The position numbers were made by a program, and so were the translations under genes. Of a DNA stretch of 20,819 nt, positions 1 through 7,113 are shown one piece after another. The DNA is from Oleispira sp964022115 (GTDB lineage Bacteria > Pseudomonadota > Gammaproteobacteria > Pseudomonadales > Oceanobacteraceae), in the NCBI GenBank assembly GCA_964022115.1, contig CAXIBC010000052.1:1-20819 (forward strand), read 5' to 3'. Under the pieces are notes generated by a model. It ran no database searches, had not been told where the DNA came from, and saw nothing but the letters and a program-made list of their open reading frames with translations. Position 1 is the stretch's first letter. Each line of letters opens with the position of its first letter.

Positions 1-308
1 CCGTCCCACACCGTCATGCCTTGATAGGGTGATTTACGGCTAGATTCAATTAAGCCCCATGCGCCTAAGCGGGTTAATAACGATTCACTTTGTGCGGTAA
101 TCGCACTCACTCGAGTATCAAACTCTGAACACGTTGAAGGTATCGATAACGGCTTGGCTATATTCGGCTCAACTAATGCGATTGATATACCACTATTAGC
201 TAATCCTGCAGCGAGTGCAGCGCCCACCATGCCGGCACCAACAATGACCAGCTGATATTCTGTTGCTGGCATGCTTTGTAGCCGAGAGTTTGCTTGCTGA
301 CCCGTCAT
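1..308 (-). CDS. ubiI: UbiI/VisC family FAD-dependent ubiquinone hydroxylase, N-terminal part
   Basis: This is the N-terminal part of a flavoprotein monooxygenase, cut by the left window edge after about 102 residues. Near the N terminus is a Rossmann FAD-binding motif, VIVGAGMVGAALAAGL, followed by a VEP segment at the end of the second strand. Further on come a conserved R-V-S-A-I-T stretch and a G-M-T-V-W-D segment, as in UbiI/VisC. Members hydroxylate the polyprenylphenol ring at C5 in ubiquinone synthesis. The ATG overlaps the ubiH stop codon by four bases (ATGA), so the two are translationally coupled. The order pepP-ubiH-ubiI is that of E. coli. The UbiI call rests on the N terminus and synteny only; another UbiH/UbiF-like hydroxylase is the alternative. 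Confidence 0.88.
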   Translation of the reverse strand, partial: MTGQQANSRLQSMPATEYQLVIVGAGMVGAALAAGLANSGISIALVEPNIAKPLSIPSTCSEFDTRVSAITAQSESLLTRLGAWGLIESSRKSPYQGMTVWD

Positions 309-1573
309 TCGCTCTGCTCCTTTAAGCACTCTTGATTCATATTCACAGCAGCAATTTGAGCCGCTGGCTGCCCTAAGCCCATAGCCTGACGAGCCAATAG
401 CTTGCGTGAGGTTGGCGACATCGCCAAAGCAATTAATCCCGCATCGCGACTTAAGCGCAAGGCTAAGTTCTTCTGGCTAAATACCTTAGGCAATAGGTCA
501 CTGCCTAATAACGTATGCTTTTGATCTACTTGTTGCTGCTGGTAATAGCGCTGCACCATAGACCAAGAACCTAATATTGTTTTGTTGGTCAGCCAGGTAT
601 GATTGATCTGCTCGGCTAAGGCCGCCGCATCACGCAGGGCTAAGTTAAAACCTTGCCCAGCCACTGGGTGTAAATTATGCGCAGCATTGCCTAATAAAAC
701 CACATGAGGGCGAACTTGCTCTTGTGCTTGTACTAAGGTCAAGGGGTAGCTTGCACGCTCTCCCATGGCAATAATACGCCCAGCACGATAACCAAAAGCC
801 TGCTGTAAGCGACTAATGAGGGTCTCTTCATCTGCCGCTAAATACTCATCAATAACCTCATTACCTAAGGTCCAAACCACCGCAAACTCATCTTTCGCCA
901 AGGGTAATAAAGCAATCGGACCCGCTTCGGTAAAGCGCTCGTAGGCCCAATGATTATGACTACGGTCAATACGTACTGAGGTTACTAGCGCATGGCTTTG
1001 ATAACTGCTTTTTTGCTGGCGAATGCCTAGCTGCTGAGCTAAGTCAGAGCGACCACCATCGGCCATAACAACCAGCTGGGCGCTAATATCATCACCATTC
1101 GCTAAGCTCAAATGAGCACCCTGCTGGGCGGATATTTCTATCTTGGTTACTGCTTCAGGGGCTAACATATCAATGCCTTTTGGCAGCTTGGTCATTAACC
1201 CTTGCCCTAAAGCGCGATTACGAATGATATAACCTAAGGCGTCTACATCGGCATCAGAATGCTTGATATGGGTTTGGCCAAAACGACCTTGGTCTGAAAC
1301 CTGAATATTTTTTATCGCACACGCGGCATCCGCTAATACCGGCCAGATACCGAGCTGAGTAAATATTTGCTGACTGCCATAGGAGAGTGCCGTCGCGCGG
1401 CCATCAAAACTCGGTGGCTGTGGATCGACGGATGCGGTATTTAAGCTCGCTAACTCAAAGCGCTCAATCAGCGCAATGGTTAAGCCTTGCTCAAGACTTT
1501 TAGTGAGTAGGTGCGCTAGGCTTAAACCCACCATGCCTGCACCAATAATGACGATATCGTAGGTCTTAGCCAT
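305..1573 (-). CDS. ubiH: 2-octaprenyl-6-methoxyphenol hydroxylase UbiH
   Basis: FAD-dependent aromatic hydroxylase of ubiquinone biosynthesis, acting on C1 of the polyprenylated ring at the inner face of the membrane. The protein opens with the dinucleotide-binding motif VIIGAGMVG. The second flavin signature is seen as VVMADGGRS, and the third as GNAAHNLHPVAGQGFNLALRD, in which the GNAA-x-x-LHP-x-AGQGFNL form is typical of UbiH. The ATG at 1573 is preferred because it places the GxGxxG strand right at the N terminus, as in relatives, and lies ten bases after the pepP stop. An ATG at 1591 and a GTG at 1597 in the same frame would overlap the pepP end. The stop overlaps the ubiI start. It belongs to the ygfB-pepP-ubiH-ubiI unit. 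Confidence 0.93.
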   Translation of the reverse strand: MAKTYDIVIIGAGMVGLSLAHLLTKSLEQGLTIALIERFELASLNTASVDPQPPSFDGRATALSYGSQQIFTQLGIWPVLADAACAIKNIQVSDQGRFGQTHIKHSDADVDALGYIIRNRALGQGLMTKLPKGIDMLAPEAVTKIEISAQQGAHLSLANGDDISAQLVVMADGGRSDLAQQLGIRQQKSSYQSHALVTSVRIDRSHNHWAYERFTEAGPIALLPLAKDEFAVVWTLGNEVIDEYLAADEETLISRLQQAFGYRAGRIIAMGERASYPLTLVQAQEQVRPHVVLLGNAAHNLHPVAGQGFNLALRDAAALAEQINHTWLTNKTILGSWSMVQRYYQQQQVDQKHTLLGSDLLPKVFSQKNLALRLSRDAGLIALAMSPTSRKLLARQAMGLGQPAAQIAAVNMNQECLKEQSE

Positions 1574-1583
1574 GCTCGTTTCA

Positions 1584-2906
1584 TTAGCCATGGGCACGAC
1601 TCATCAAGGCTTCAATATCCGCCACGGTTTTAGGAACCTTATGGCTTAATACATGGCAACCTTGCTCAGTCACAACCACATCATCTTCAATACGAATGCC
1701 GATACCCCGCCAGCGCTCGTCTACTTCTTGGCAATCTGGTGCAATGTACAAACCAGGCTCCACCGTGAGTACCATACCCACTTCCAGTGGACGCCACTGT
1801 TTCTCTACCCGGTATTCACCGACATCATGCACATCCATACCTAACCAGTGCCCAGTACGATGCATATAGAAGGTACGGTAGCTTTCTTCTTCAATGATTG
1901 TTTCTGCATCACCCGCTAACAAGCCAAGTTCAAGTAAACCTGCGACTAATACTTTCACCGCGGCTTCATGACCTGCATTCCAACTATTACCTGGTTTAAC
2001 CTGCTCGATCGCCGCCAATTGTGCTTTTAAAACCAGCTCATACAAGGCCTTTTGCTCAGTACTAAATTGGCCATCAACCGGGAAGGTACGGGTAATATCG
2101 GCGGCGTAATAATCCAGCTCACAGCCAGCATCGATCAAGATCAGACTACCCGCCTCAATTGCCTCATCATTATTGGTGTAATGCAAAATACAGGCATTAT
2201 CACCACCACCAACGATGGAAGGATACGCCGGCCAACGGCTTCCTGCCTGGGTAAATTCATGCAGAATCTCAGCTTCTAACTGGTATTCCATACAACCCGG
2301 CTGGGCTCTTTGCATAGCGCGACAATGAGCTGCTGCCGAAATATCCGCCGCTTTTTGCATCAGCTCGATCTCAGCTGCCGATTTAATTAACCGCATCTCA
2401 TGCAATTCATGCTCTAGCGCCGAGAACTCATGGGGGGCTTGTGCTCCCTTGCGCACCATAGCCTTCACAGTATTAACCCAGTGCATAAGCTGACGGTCAA
2501 ATTCTGGATTGTTACCCATAGCGCTGTAGATGCGTTCTTTACCTTCGATTAAACTCGGTAGAATGTCATCGATATCGGCAATTGAGAAAGCTTGGTCAAC
2601 TTGGAATAACTCGATCGCGGCGACTGGGCCCGTACGGCGACCGGTCCAGATTTCCATGTCGGGATCTTTTTCTTCACAGAATAAAACAGCTTGCCCTTGC
2701 TCGCGCCCAGGAATTAATACTAAACAGGCATTCGCTTCCGCAAAACCAGAGAGATAATAAAAATCACTATCTTGGCGATAAGGATGTTCGACGTCTCTAT
2801 TGCGAACCGTTACCGGCGCTGTGGGAACGATGGCAATACTGTTGGCTGACATCTTGGCCATCAACTGCTGACGGCGGTTTGCGTATTCTGCTTGAGCAAG
2901 TTTCAT
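1584..2906 (-). CDS. pepP: Xaa-Pro aminopeptidase (aminopeptidase P)
   Basis: Cytoplasmic dinuclear-metal (usually manganese) peptidase that removes the N-terminal residue when proline is second. It is 440 residues, the usual length. The N-terminal creatinase-like domain (about 1-170) includes RQDSDFYYLSGF. The C-terminal pita-bread domain carries the five expected metal ligands: Asp259 and Asp270, His353 in HRTGHWLGMDVHD, Glu383 in VEPGLY, and Glu407 in GIGIRIEDD. An AAGGAA ribosome-binding site lies about six bases before the ATG. ygfB ends 38 bases upstream and ubiH follows within ten bases, so all are probably co-transcribed. Synteny with ygfB and ubiH supports the assignment. Confidence 0.97.
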   Translation of the reverse strand: MKLAQAEYANRRQQLMAKMSANSIAIVPTAPVTVRNRDVEHPYRQDSDFYYLSGFAEANACLVLIPGREQGQAVLFCEEKDPDMEIWTGRRTGPVAAIELFQVDQAFSIADIDDILPSLIEGKERIYSAMGNNPEFDRQLMHWVNTVKAMVRKGAQAPHEFSALEHELHEMRLIKSAAEIELMQKAADISAAAHCRAMQRAQPGCMEYQLEAEILHEFTQAGSRWPAYPSIVGGGDNACILHYTNNDEAIEAGSLILIDAGCELDYYAADITRTFPVDGQFSTEQKALYELVLKAQLAAIEQVKPGNSWNAGHEAAVKVLVAGLLELGLLAGDAETIIEEESYRTFYMHRTGHWLGMDVHDVGEYRVEKQWRPLEVGMVLTVEPGLYIAPDCQEVDERWRGIGIRIEDDVVVTEQGCHVLSHKVPKTVADIEALMSRAHG

Positions 2907-2944
2907 TGGTATTCCTTGGCCCGTCTAATCTGCTATTAATGCTA

Positions 2945-3541
2945 TTAATGTAATTGATCTGGTTTGTTGGTCGGATCTATGACTTTTGGCTCTACCGCTT
3001 CCGGCTCGTTAAAGGCTAAAAACACCGTCAATGCTGCTACTCGAGAGTGTTCAACTAGTTCTTCTAACAAGTCTTCACTCTCTTCTGGGCTATCATCCGC
3101 CGTCAGTTCAACTCGACTAAATGCATCAAAATGTTGTAATACTTCTTTAGTATCATCATCGAGCTTGCCGCTAAACTTACCAGCAGCGCCGAATCCATCT
3201 AAGAAGCCTTTACACCACTGAGCGAGAGCATCAACCTGCTGACTCAGCTCACAATCGTCGCTTTCGGGTAAAAACAAGGTAAAGTTCATACTCTCATTTT
3301 CTAAGCCTTTTAATACCCAGCCATAAAATAAGGTCATTAGACTTTGCACCGGCTTAGGTAACTCTTCAGCGGTTTCTAAATAGTTTTCAGCTTCGACTTG
3401 CCACTGCGCATCCGTTAAGCGAGCGCCCGTACAAAGATAACCTGTGAGCCAGCCATGAAGACCAGAAGGGGAACCTAGAGCGCCAATAGTCACCATAGCA
3501 TTGGCAAATTGATGAAAGGGAATCGATATATTCTGTTGCAT
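2945..3541 (-). CDS. ygfB: YgfB/UPF0149 family protein
   Basis: A 198-residue all-helical, acidic protein of the UPF0149 (YecA/YgfB) family. Family signatures include the early GLHGWLTGYLCTGA segment, the FLPESDDCELSQQVDALAQWCKGFLDGFG segment around residues 88-118, and the acidic DSPEESEDLLEELVEH segment followed by VAALTVFLAFNEP. E. coli YgfB has no settled molecular activity; a Pseudomonas homologue has been linked to control of beta-lactam resistance. It is the first gene of the minus-strand operon leading into pepP. It diverges from the zapA unit across about 127 bases. No strong Shine-Dalgarno sequence is visible before the ATG. Confidence 0.93.
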   Translation of the reverse strand: MQQNISIPFHQFANAMVTIGALGSPSGLHGWLTGYLCTGARLTDAQWQVEAENYLETAEELPKPVQSLMTLFYGWVLKGLENESMNFTLFLPESDDCELSQQVDALAQWCKGFLDGFGAAGKFSGKLDDDTKEVLQHFDAFSRVELTADDSPEESEDLLEELVEHSRVAALTVFLAFNEPEAVEPKVIDPTNKPDQLH

Positions 3542-3613
3542 GAGGTATCTTATTTACGTAGAGAAGTATTGTGCAGAGTTTAGCATGAATGCTAGCCGCA
3601 TCACTCCCTGAGA

Positions 3614-3642
3614 TTGACCCAATTCCTTGGGTCTCTTATAGT
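3614..3642 (+). promoter_or_regulatory. Sigma70 promoter for the zapA unit
   Basis: A -35 box TTGACC (3614-3619) is separated by exactly 17 bases from a -10 box TATAGT (3637-3642). Transcription would begin near 3649, about 20 bases before the ATG at 3669. It is the only strong sigma70-like match in the divergent ygfB/zapA spacer. Confidence 0.7.
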
Positions 3643-3668
3643 CAGGGAAAACCAAAAGAAATTGGATA

Positions 3669-3881
3669 ATGAAAGAACTCGACTTAACCAGCTTACAACG
3701 CAAAATTGATAAGCTCATCTCCGCTAATACCGAGATGCGCAAGCAGATGGCTGCAATGAGCGTCTCTGAAGCACGCTGGCAAGCCGAGCGTGGTAAACTT
3801 ATGCAACAAAATGATATAGCCCGCCGTAAGGTCAATGAAATGATCGAACGCTTGCAGCTATTGGAGCGTAATAGTGGCTAA
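3669..3881 (+). CDS. ZapB-like coiled-coil protein (TIGR02449 family)
   Basis: A 70-residue, highly charged protein predicted to be one continuous alpha helix or coiled coil. Leucine, isoleucine and methionine recur at heptad-like spacing, from LTSLQRKIDKLI to NEMIERLQLLERN, and there is no proline. It matches the small family found directly before zapA in Pseudomonas and related genera (TIGR02449). It ends eight bases inside zapA, so translation is likely coupled. By position and shape it may work with ZapA at the FtsZ ring, much as ZapB does in enterics; this is inferred from context, since the sequence itself carries no catalytic motif. A good sigma70 promoter lies just upstream. Confidence 0.85.
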   Translation: MKELDLTSLQRKIDKLISANTEMRKQMAAMSVSEARWQAERGKLMQQNDIARRKVNEMIERLQLLERNSG

Positions 3882-4188
3882 TTCTCTTAATACCTTAACC
3901 GTTTCGATTTTAGATCGAGACTTTCGTATCAACTGCCCAGCCGATAGTCAAGACGAGCTCACTGGTGCGGCTAAGTTGCTCGATGATAAGATGCGTGAAA
4001 TTCGTAATGCTAGTCATAGCTCAGGAAAAGTACTCGGTACCGATCGTATTGCCGTGATTGCCGCATTGAATATTGCCCATCAGTTACAACAACTGCAAAA
4101 CCAACAAGCGCAAGCGGCAGAAGAAGTTGAACGCATTAATGAACGCTTGGATGAAGCCTTATTGCAAGATTTACAGCTAGAGTTGTAG
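3874..4188 (+). CDS. zapA: Cell division protein ZapA
   Basis: A 104-residue ZapA, which bundles FtsZ filaments at the division site. The globular head includes VSILDRDFRINCPADSQDEL and the AAKLLDDKM-x-EIR segment. The DRIAVIAALNIAHQL helix and a long C-terminal coiled coil rich in Gln, Glu and Ala follow, ending in a leucine-rich tail. The start is GTG, with GGAG seven bases upstream, inside the end of the preceding coiled-coil gene. The 6S RNA gene follows within about 65 bases, the conserved zapA-ssrS-ygfA order of gammaproteobacteria. Confidence 0.96.
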   Translation: MANSLNTLTVSILDRDFRINCPADSQDELTGAAKLLDDKMREIRNASHSSGKVLGTDRIAVIAALNIAHQLQQLQNQQAQAAEEVERINERLDEALLQDLQLEL

Positions 4189-4212
4189 CCAAAAAATAAC
4201 GTAATAAATAAA

Positions 4213-4248
4213 ATTATAACAACCTTTCAGGGCAAAAATTGTTATAAT
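4213..4248 (+). promoter_or_regulatory. 6S RNA promoter with perfect 10-bp palindrome
   Basis: A perfect -10 box TATAAT (4243-4248) sits seven bases before the predicted 5' end of the 6S RNA. No convincing -35 box is seen at the usual spacing. The -10 box lies in the right arm of a perfect inverted repeat: ATTATAACAA at 4213-4222 and TTGTTATAAT at 4239-4248, with 16 bases between. The arms are too AT-rich, and lack a following T-run, to be a good zapA terminator. An operator over the promoter is a reasonable guess. By symmetry the left arm also offers TATAAT on the minus strand. Confidence 0.55.
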
Positions 4249-4252
4249 AAAA

Positions 4253-4434
4253 TCGCTCCCTGGGGTGTTAGCCAGTCTATAAAGACCTCGAGCCGATGCT
4301 TATTACCCCCGGAGGGTTATCGTATTATTGTGCGTATGTCCGCTCGACGGAAAACCTAATATAGTACCTAGCCCACCACCCTTGAACCTTGGGTTCAAGG
4401 CCTTTATTTTTGACAGCGGCACAATGGGGAGCTC
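4253..4434 (+). ncRNA. ssrS: 6S RNA (SsrS), RNA polymerase-sigma70 regulator
   Basis: 6S RNA mimics an open promoter and sequesters sigma70 RNA polymerase in stationary phase. The locus sits between zapA and the 5-FTHF cyclo-ligase gene, its conserved place. Closing-stem arms GCTCCC (4255-4260) and GGGAGC (4427-4432) pair. An internal GAGCCGAT block resembles the E. coli 6S sequence. The near-invariant hairpin CCTTGAACC (4380-4388) with GGTTCAAGG (4392-4400) is present close to the 3' side, as in E. coli. The length of about 180 bases fits. The ends are estimated from pairing and the -10 box. The 3' strand of the closing stem also contains the GGGGAG that could serve as ribosome-binding site for the next gene. 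Confidence 0.9.
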
Positions 4435-4442
4435 CAATTATC

Positions 4443-5051
4443 ATGTCTGCTGATATTATCCATACAGCACATAATCACCTTTCTACCTTGCAGCAAAAAC
4501 GTCAACTACGTTTATCTATGCGCCAAACTCGACGCGCACTTTCTAAAAGAGAACACCAGCAAGCGGCAACGACACTCAAGCAACAACTGAATCGAACCCC
4601 TAGGTTTAAATACGCCAAGCATGTTGCACTTTATTTAGCGAATGATGGCGAAGTGGATACCCAAGCGGTCATCAAGCAGGCTTGGCAATGCAAGCAAGAG
4701 GTTTATTTACCCGTATTGGACCCAATTCGTAAAGGCTATTTATGGTTTGTTGAATACAAGGCTGATAGCCGAATGCGAGTGAATCGTTTTGGTATTGCAG
4801 AACCCGATCCAAAATTTAATCGACGTATTAACGCAAGATTTTTACAGGCAGTCGGTCTGCCATTAGTCGCGTTTGATCGCCAAGGGAATCGGCTGGGTAT
4901 GGGGGGAGGATTTTATGATCGCACTTTTGAGTTTTGTCGCCAAGAGGGCATTAGGCCTAAATTATTTGGTTTAGCGCACAAGTGCCAAGAAGTTGCACAA
5001 TTGCCTACAGAAAGTTGGGATATCCAACTTTCTGGGATTATTGTGAACTAA
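4443..5051 (+). CDS. ygfA: 5-formyltetrahydrofolate cyclo-ligase
   Basis: ATP-dependent enzyme that converts 5-formyl-THF into 5,10-methenyl-THF, returning this storage folate to one-carbon metabolism. Diagnostic features are an N-terminal basic R-x-x-x-R-x-x-L (MRQTRRALS), VALYLANDGEVDTQ, VYLPVLDP and the nucleotide-binding RLGMGGGFYDRTF near the C terminus. The ATG at 4443 (202 residues) is chosen because a longer TTG-started frame from 4389 would run through the 6S RNA; an internal ATG at 4518 would also leave a complete fold. The gene follows ssrS directly and is probably read through from it, as in E. coli. It converges on the 42-aa ORF at 5068-5196. Confidence 0.93.
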   Translation: MSADIIHTAHNHLSTLQQKRQLRLSMRQTRRALSKREHQQAATTLKQQLNRTPRFKYAKHVALYLANDGEVDTQAVIKQAWQCKQEVYLPVLDPIRKGYLWFVEYKADSRMRVNRFGIAEPDPKFNRRINARFLQAVGLPLVAFDRQGNRLGMGGGFYDRTFEFCRQEGIRPKLFGLAHKCQEVAQLPTESWDIQLSGIIVN

Positions 5052-5067
5052 TATCGATAAACTTCTC

Positions 5068-5196
5068 TTAACGAATCATGTTCTCACTTACGATCATCGC
5101 CGTCCGTGCTTCATCCGGTGCCATGAATCCAGTTAATAAAGCACCGAGTGCTACAACACCGGCTAATAAAAATATGACATCTGGTTTATTCTTCAT
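5068..5196 (-). CDS. Small single-pass membrane protein, 42 aa, unknown function
   Basis: An open frame encodes 42 residues, beginning MKNKPDVIFLLAGVVALGAL and ending VSENMIR. A short basic N terminus precedes a hydrophobic helix of about 17 residues (7-24, rich in Leu, Val, Gly and Ala). A soluble tail containing PDEARTAM follows. A strong Shine-Dalgarno sequence, GGGGAAG, lies five bases before the ATG, which is the main reason to believe it is translated. The basic-then-hydrophobic layout fits an inner-membrane protein with its N terminus inside, or an uncleaved signal anchor. It stands alone, converging on the folate cyclo-ligase gene and downstream of the SnoaL-like gene. I do not recognise the family. 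Confidence 0.62.
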   Translation of the reverse strand: MKNKPDVIFLLAGVVALGALLTGFMAPDEARTAMIVSENMIR

Positions 5197-5408
5197 GTTA
5201 CTTCCCCAATAGACAAAATTTGCCCAAAAAATAGCTCGCTAAGGTTGATCACTTTGTACTTCATACTCCATTTCTAATGAGTAATTACTACTATTTAGAG
5301 CAAGGTATGAGCCAATTTTTTCTTATTTATTATTCTTAAGCCTAAAGCAGTAGTTATTATTAGTTCTGCCTAAACTCAATGATTAAGTGCTAGCTATTAT
5401 CTAGAGAA

Positions 5409-5447
5409 ACGCACCATTATCAAGCAGAATAACCTCGAATGGCGCAC
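5409..5447 (-). terminator. Possible weak hairpin downstream of the SnoaL-like gene
   Basis: On the minus strand, arms at 5438-5445 and 5411-5418 pair with one G-U wobble around a 19-base loop, about 20 bases after the SnoaL-like stop. Only a short T-rich stretch follows, so termination is uncertain. In the rest of 5197-5463 I see AT-rich spacer, a 10-bp palindrome AGTAATTACT (5280-5289), and no convincing gene. Confidence 0.25.
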
Positions 5448-5463
5448 AATTACCGCAAAAAAG

Positions 5464-5937
5464 TCACACGTTATTTAAGCTCGCTAAGTCCAGCTCTATT
5501 TCTTTCCCTTCATTATTCATTTGTCGCATCAACTCAGCGGTATCCAATAAAGTACTTGAGCTGTGAATTTGATTTTTTTTAATTTTCCAAAAGGAGACGG
5601 AGGCAAAGGTCACGACATTTTTACTCGGCTGAAAGCCAAACATAGGTTTGATTAATGTGCCACAGAATGAAGACTGAGTAACAACTTGGTCACCTTCCGC
5701 AACCACCTCTTCGACCATGACCTCAAAATCTTCCATCGAGTGCCGAATCACCTGCATCACCTTAGCCGCCATATCAAACTCAAACGTTTGGTTTAATAAG
5801 CTAGCATGATAGGTAAAGTCGCGGCTGACTAAACTGCGGGCAAGATTAAAACGTCCTTGATTCCAAGTCAGCTCAATAAACTTTAGAACTAATTTCTTAT
5901 TATCTTGCAAGTAATCATGATTATCTGCGCTAGACAT
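5464..5937 (-). CDS. SnoaL-like / ester cyclase family NTF2-fold protein
   Basis: A 157-residue protein of the SnoaL-like polyketide cyclase family, which has the alpha+beta barrel of the NTF2 superfamily. Matching segments are the N-terminal helix with FIELTWNQGRFNLARSLVSRDFTYHAS, the IRHSMEDFEVMVEEVVAEGDQVVTQ strand pair and the GTL-x-KPMFGFQPS-x-NVVTFASVSFWKI core. Bacterial homologues are widespread and mostly of unknown function; the fold suggests binding or isomerising a small hydrophobic compound, but no substrate can be named. A GAGGT ribosome-binding site lies about seven bases before the ATG. It follows the lipoprotein cluster after a 120-base gap with a hairpin and may have its own promoter. 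There is no signal peptide, so it should be cytoplasmic. Confidence 0.72.
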   Translation of the reverse strand: MSSADNHDYLQDNKKLVLKFIELTWNQGRFNLARSLVSRDFTYHASLLNQTFEFDMAAKVMQVIRHSMEDFEVMVEEVVAEGDQVVTQSSFCGTLIKPMFGFQPSKNVVTFASVSFWKIKKNQIHSSSTLLDTAELMRQMNNEGKEIELDLASLNNV

Positions 5938-6010
5938 CGAATGACCTCGATGGTTATGAGGGTAGTGTTTTTATCATAACGGTTTTAGCTTTAAAGCCGA
6001 AGTCAAATCA

Positions 6011-6029
6011 CGCCAAGTAAGCGTTGGCG
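6011..6029 (-). terminator. Hairpin after the lipoprotein cluster
   Basis: CGCCAA (6011-6016) and TTGGCG (6024-6029) form a 6-bp GC-rich stem with a 7-base loop, about 30 bases after the LPP20 stop. Read on the minus strand, only a weak T-rich tract follows, so it may be a leaky terminator or an mRNA-end stabiliser. On the plus strand it is followed by CTTTTGTCTTT. Confidence 0.4.
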
Positions 6030-6057
6030 CTTTTGTCTTTAAGTCCAGTCGTGACCA

Positions 6058-7113
6058 TCAATCTATGCGGTCGATTAAGGCAATGGCTAATTCATTAGCC
6101 AGCATATTAGCCACACTGCGTTCGGCTTTTGCTTGCGCCAATTCAGCATAACCCGAAGCCCCCTTAGCTTGCTTACTAAAAGTACTCAAAATGCGATCAT
6201 CGGCATCCTTAATAGTGACGCGGCTATCAGCAAAGACAAAATGTGTACCGGCTTTTTCTACTGGACGTAGCCTAGCCGATACTGAAATCATCAAGTCATA
6301 ATAACCTTGATCATTTATTCGCATTCCCTGCTCCGTCAATGCCTCGATAACACCCGAGGCAATCTCTTGTGCCCCCGCATCCGACATACTGATACGGACT
6401 TGCAACTGATTAAATAGCTCATAGATAGAGTCTTCTATCTGCTGTAAATTCGCAGACAACGCGGGTTTCTTGCGCTCAGTACCGACTAAAGCGAGCTGAT
6501 CAGCTAAGCGCTCACGCTGAGCAAAAAGTGCTAGCGCAGGCAAGAGAATGCGTAACTGCTGCAAGCTGGTACCCGAGCGTGGCTTTTCAGCTATTGTATC
6601 GATTTGCTGTTCTAAATCAGCGATTTGACCTCGCATACGACTCGCGGCTTTTACCCGATCAAGCTCGGCTAAAGCATAAGCAAATTTTTTCTCAAAGAAG
6701 GTCTCGGTTACTTTAACCTCATCGAGTTCAACCGCTGGCACCTGACTACGAATCGTATTTTGTACGTTGCGCACTAGCTCAGTTTTTTTACCCGTTGCCG
6801 TGCGTTCCTGCACGGTACTGGAAAAATCACCACTCACCGTCACCCTTAGTTGGCTAACAAGATTTACGCGCGCGGCATCGCCTGCACGACGCACAGCCGC
6901 AGCTTTATCACCCCAAAGATCAGCAGAGCCAATACCATAAGCAAAACCAGCCCGTTGCGGAGGATTAGTAATCCAATCTGGAGTATCAAGCTTGGCCTGA
7001 TTCTCTAGTCGCCTTGTCTCTGCACTACTGTTTGATTTTGGTGAGTTAGCAGTACACGCCATCAAACTGCAAACAATAAAAGCACTGGTTAATAACTTAA
7101 TTGAGGTATTCAT
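6058..7113 (-). CDS. LPP20-family lipoprotein
   Basis: A 351-residue predicted lipoprotein. The signal peptide ends in the lipobox LMAC, with Cys20 lipidated and Thr at +2, which predicts the outer membrane. The segment PDWITNPPQRAGFAYGIGSA (about 50-69) and the following helix with DAARVNLVSQLRVTVSGD are typical of the LPP20 domain. A helical middle follows (about 150-240, with RGQIADLEQQIDTI). A C-terminal alpha/beta part (about 245-345) may be a second TolB-N-like unit. The ATG follows the stop of the LpoB-like gene without a gap, so translation is coupled. LPP20 relatives include the flagellar lipoprotein FlgP, but no flagellar gene is nearby; a role in envelope assembly is inferred from context. 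Confidence 0.78.
   Translation of the reverse strand: MNTSIKLLTSAFIVCSLMACTANSPKSNSSAETRRLENQAKLDTPDWITNPPQRAGFAYGIGSADLWGDKAAAVRRAGDAARVNLVSQLRVTVSGDFSSTVQERTATGKKTELVRNVQNTIRSQVPAVELDEVKVTETFFEKKFAYALAELDRVKAASRMRGQIADLEQQIDTIAEKPRSGTSLQQLRILLPALALFAQRERLADQLALVGTERKKPALSANLQQIEDSIYELFNQLQVRISMSDAGAQEIASGVIEALTEQGMRINDQGYYDLMISVSARLRPVEKAGTHFVFADSRVTIKDADDRILSTFSKQAKGASGYAELAQAKAERSVANMLANELAIALIDRID

Noticed and set aside
2582..2953. A 123-codon plus-strand open frame
   Set aside because: It lies opposite pepP, has no family resemblance and no ribosome-binding site; pepP is clearly the real gene.
3554..3835. A 93-codon minus-strand open frame
   Set aside because: It is the antisense shadow of the coiled-coil gene and its promoter; composition is not protein-like.
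4213..4248. The inverted repeat as a zapA terminator
   Set aside because: Arms are almost wholly A/T, the loop is 16 bases and the -10 box lies in one arm; a terminator here would be weak and oddly placed.
4389..4442. An 18-codon N-terminal extension of the folate cyclo-ligase from a TTG
   Set aside because: It translates the conserved 3' part of the 6S RNA, so the apparent open frame is incidental.
5240..5330. A minus-strand frame with a protein-like stretch ending MEYEVQSDQP
   Set aside because: No start codon with a Shine-Dalgarno sequence precedes it; at most ten codons remain from its only ATG.
5278..5340. A 20-codon plus-strand frame beginning MSNYYYLEQG
   Set aside because: No ribosome-binding site, very short, and in AT-rich spacer where such frames occur by chance.
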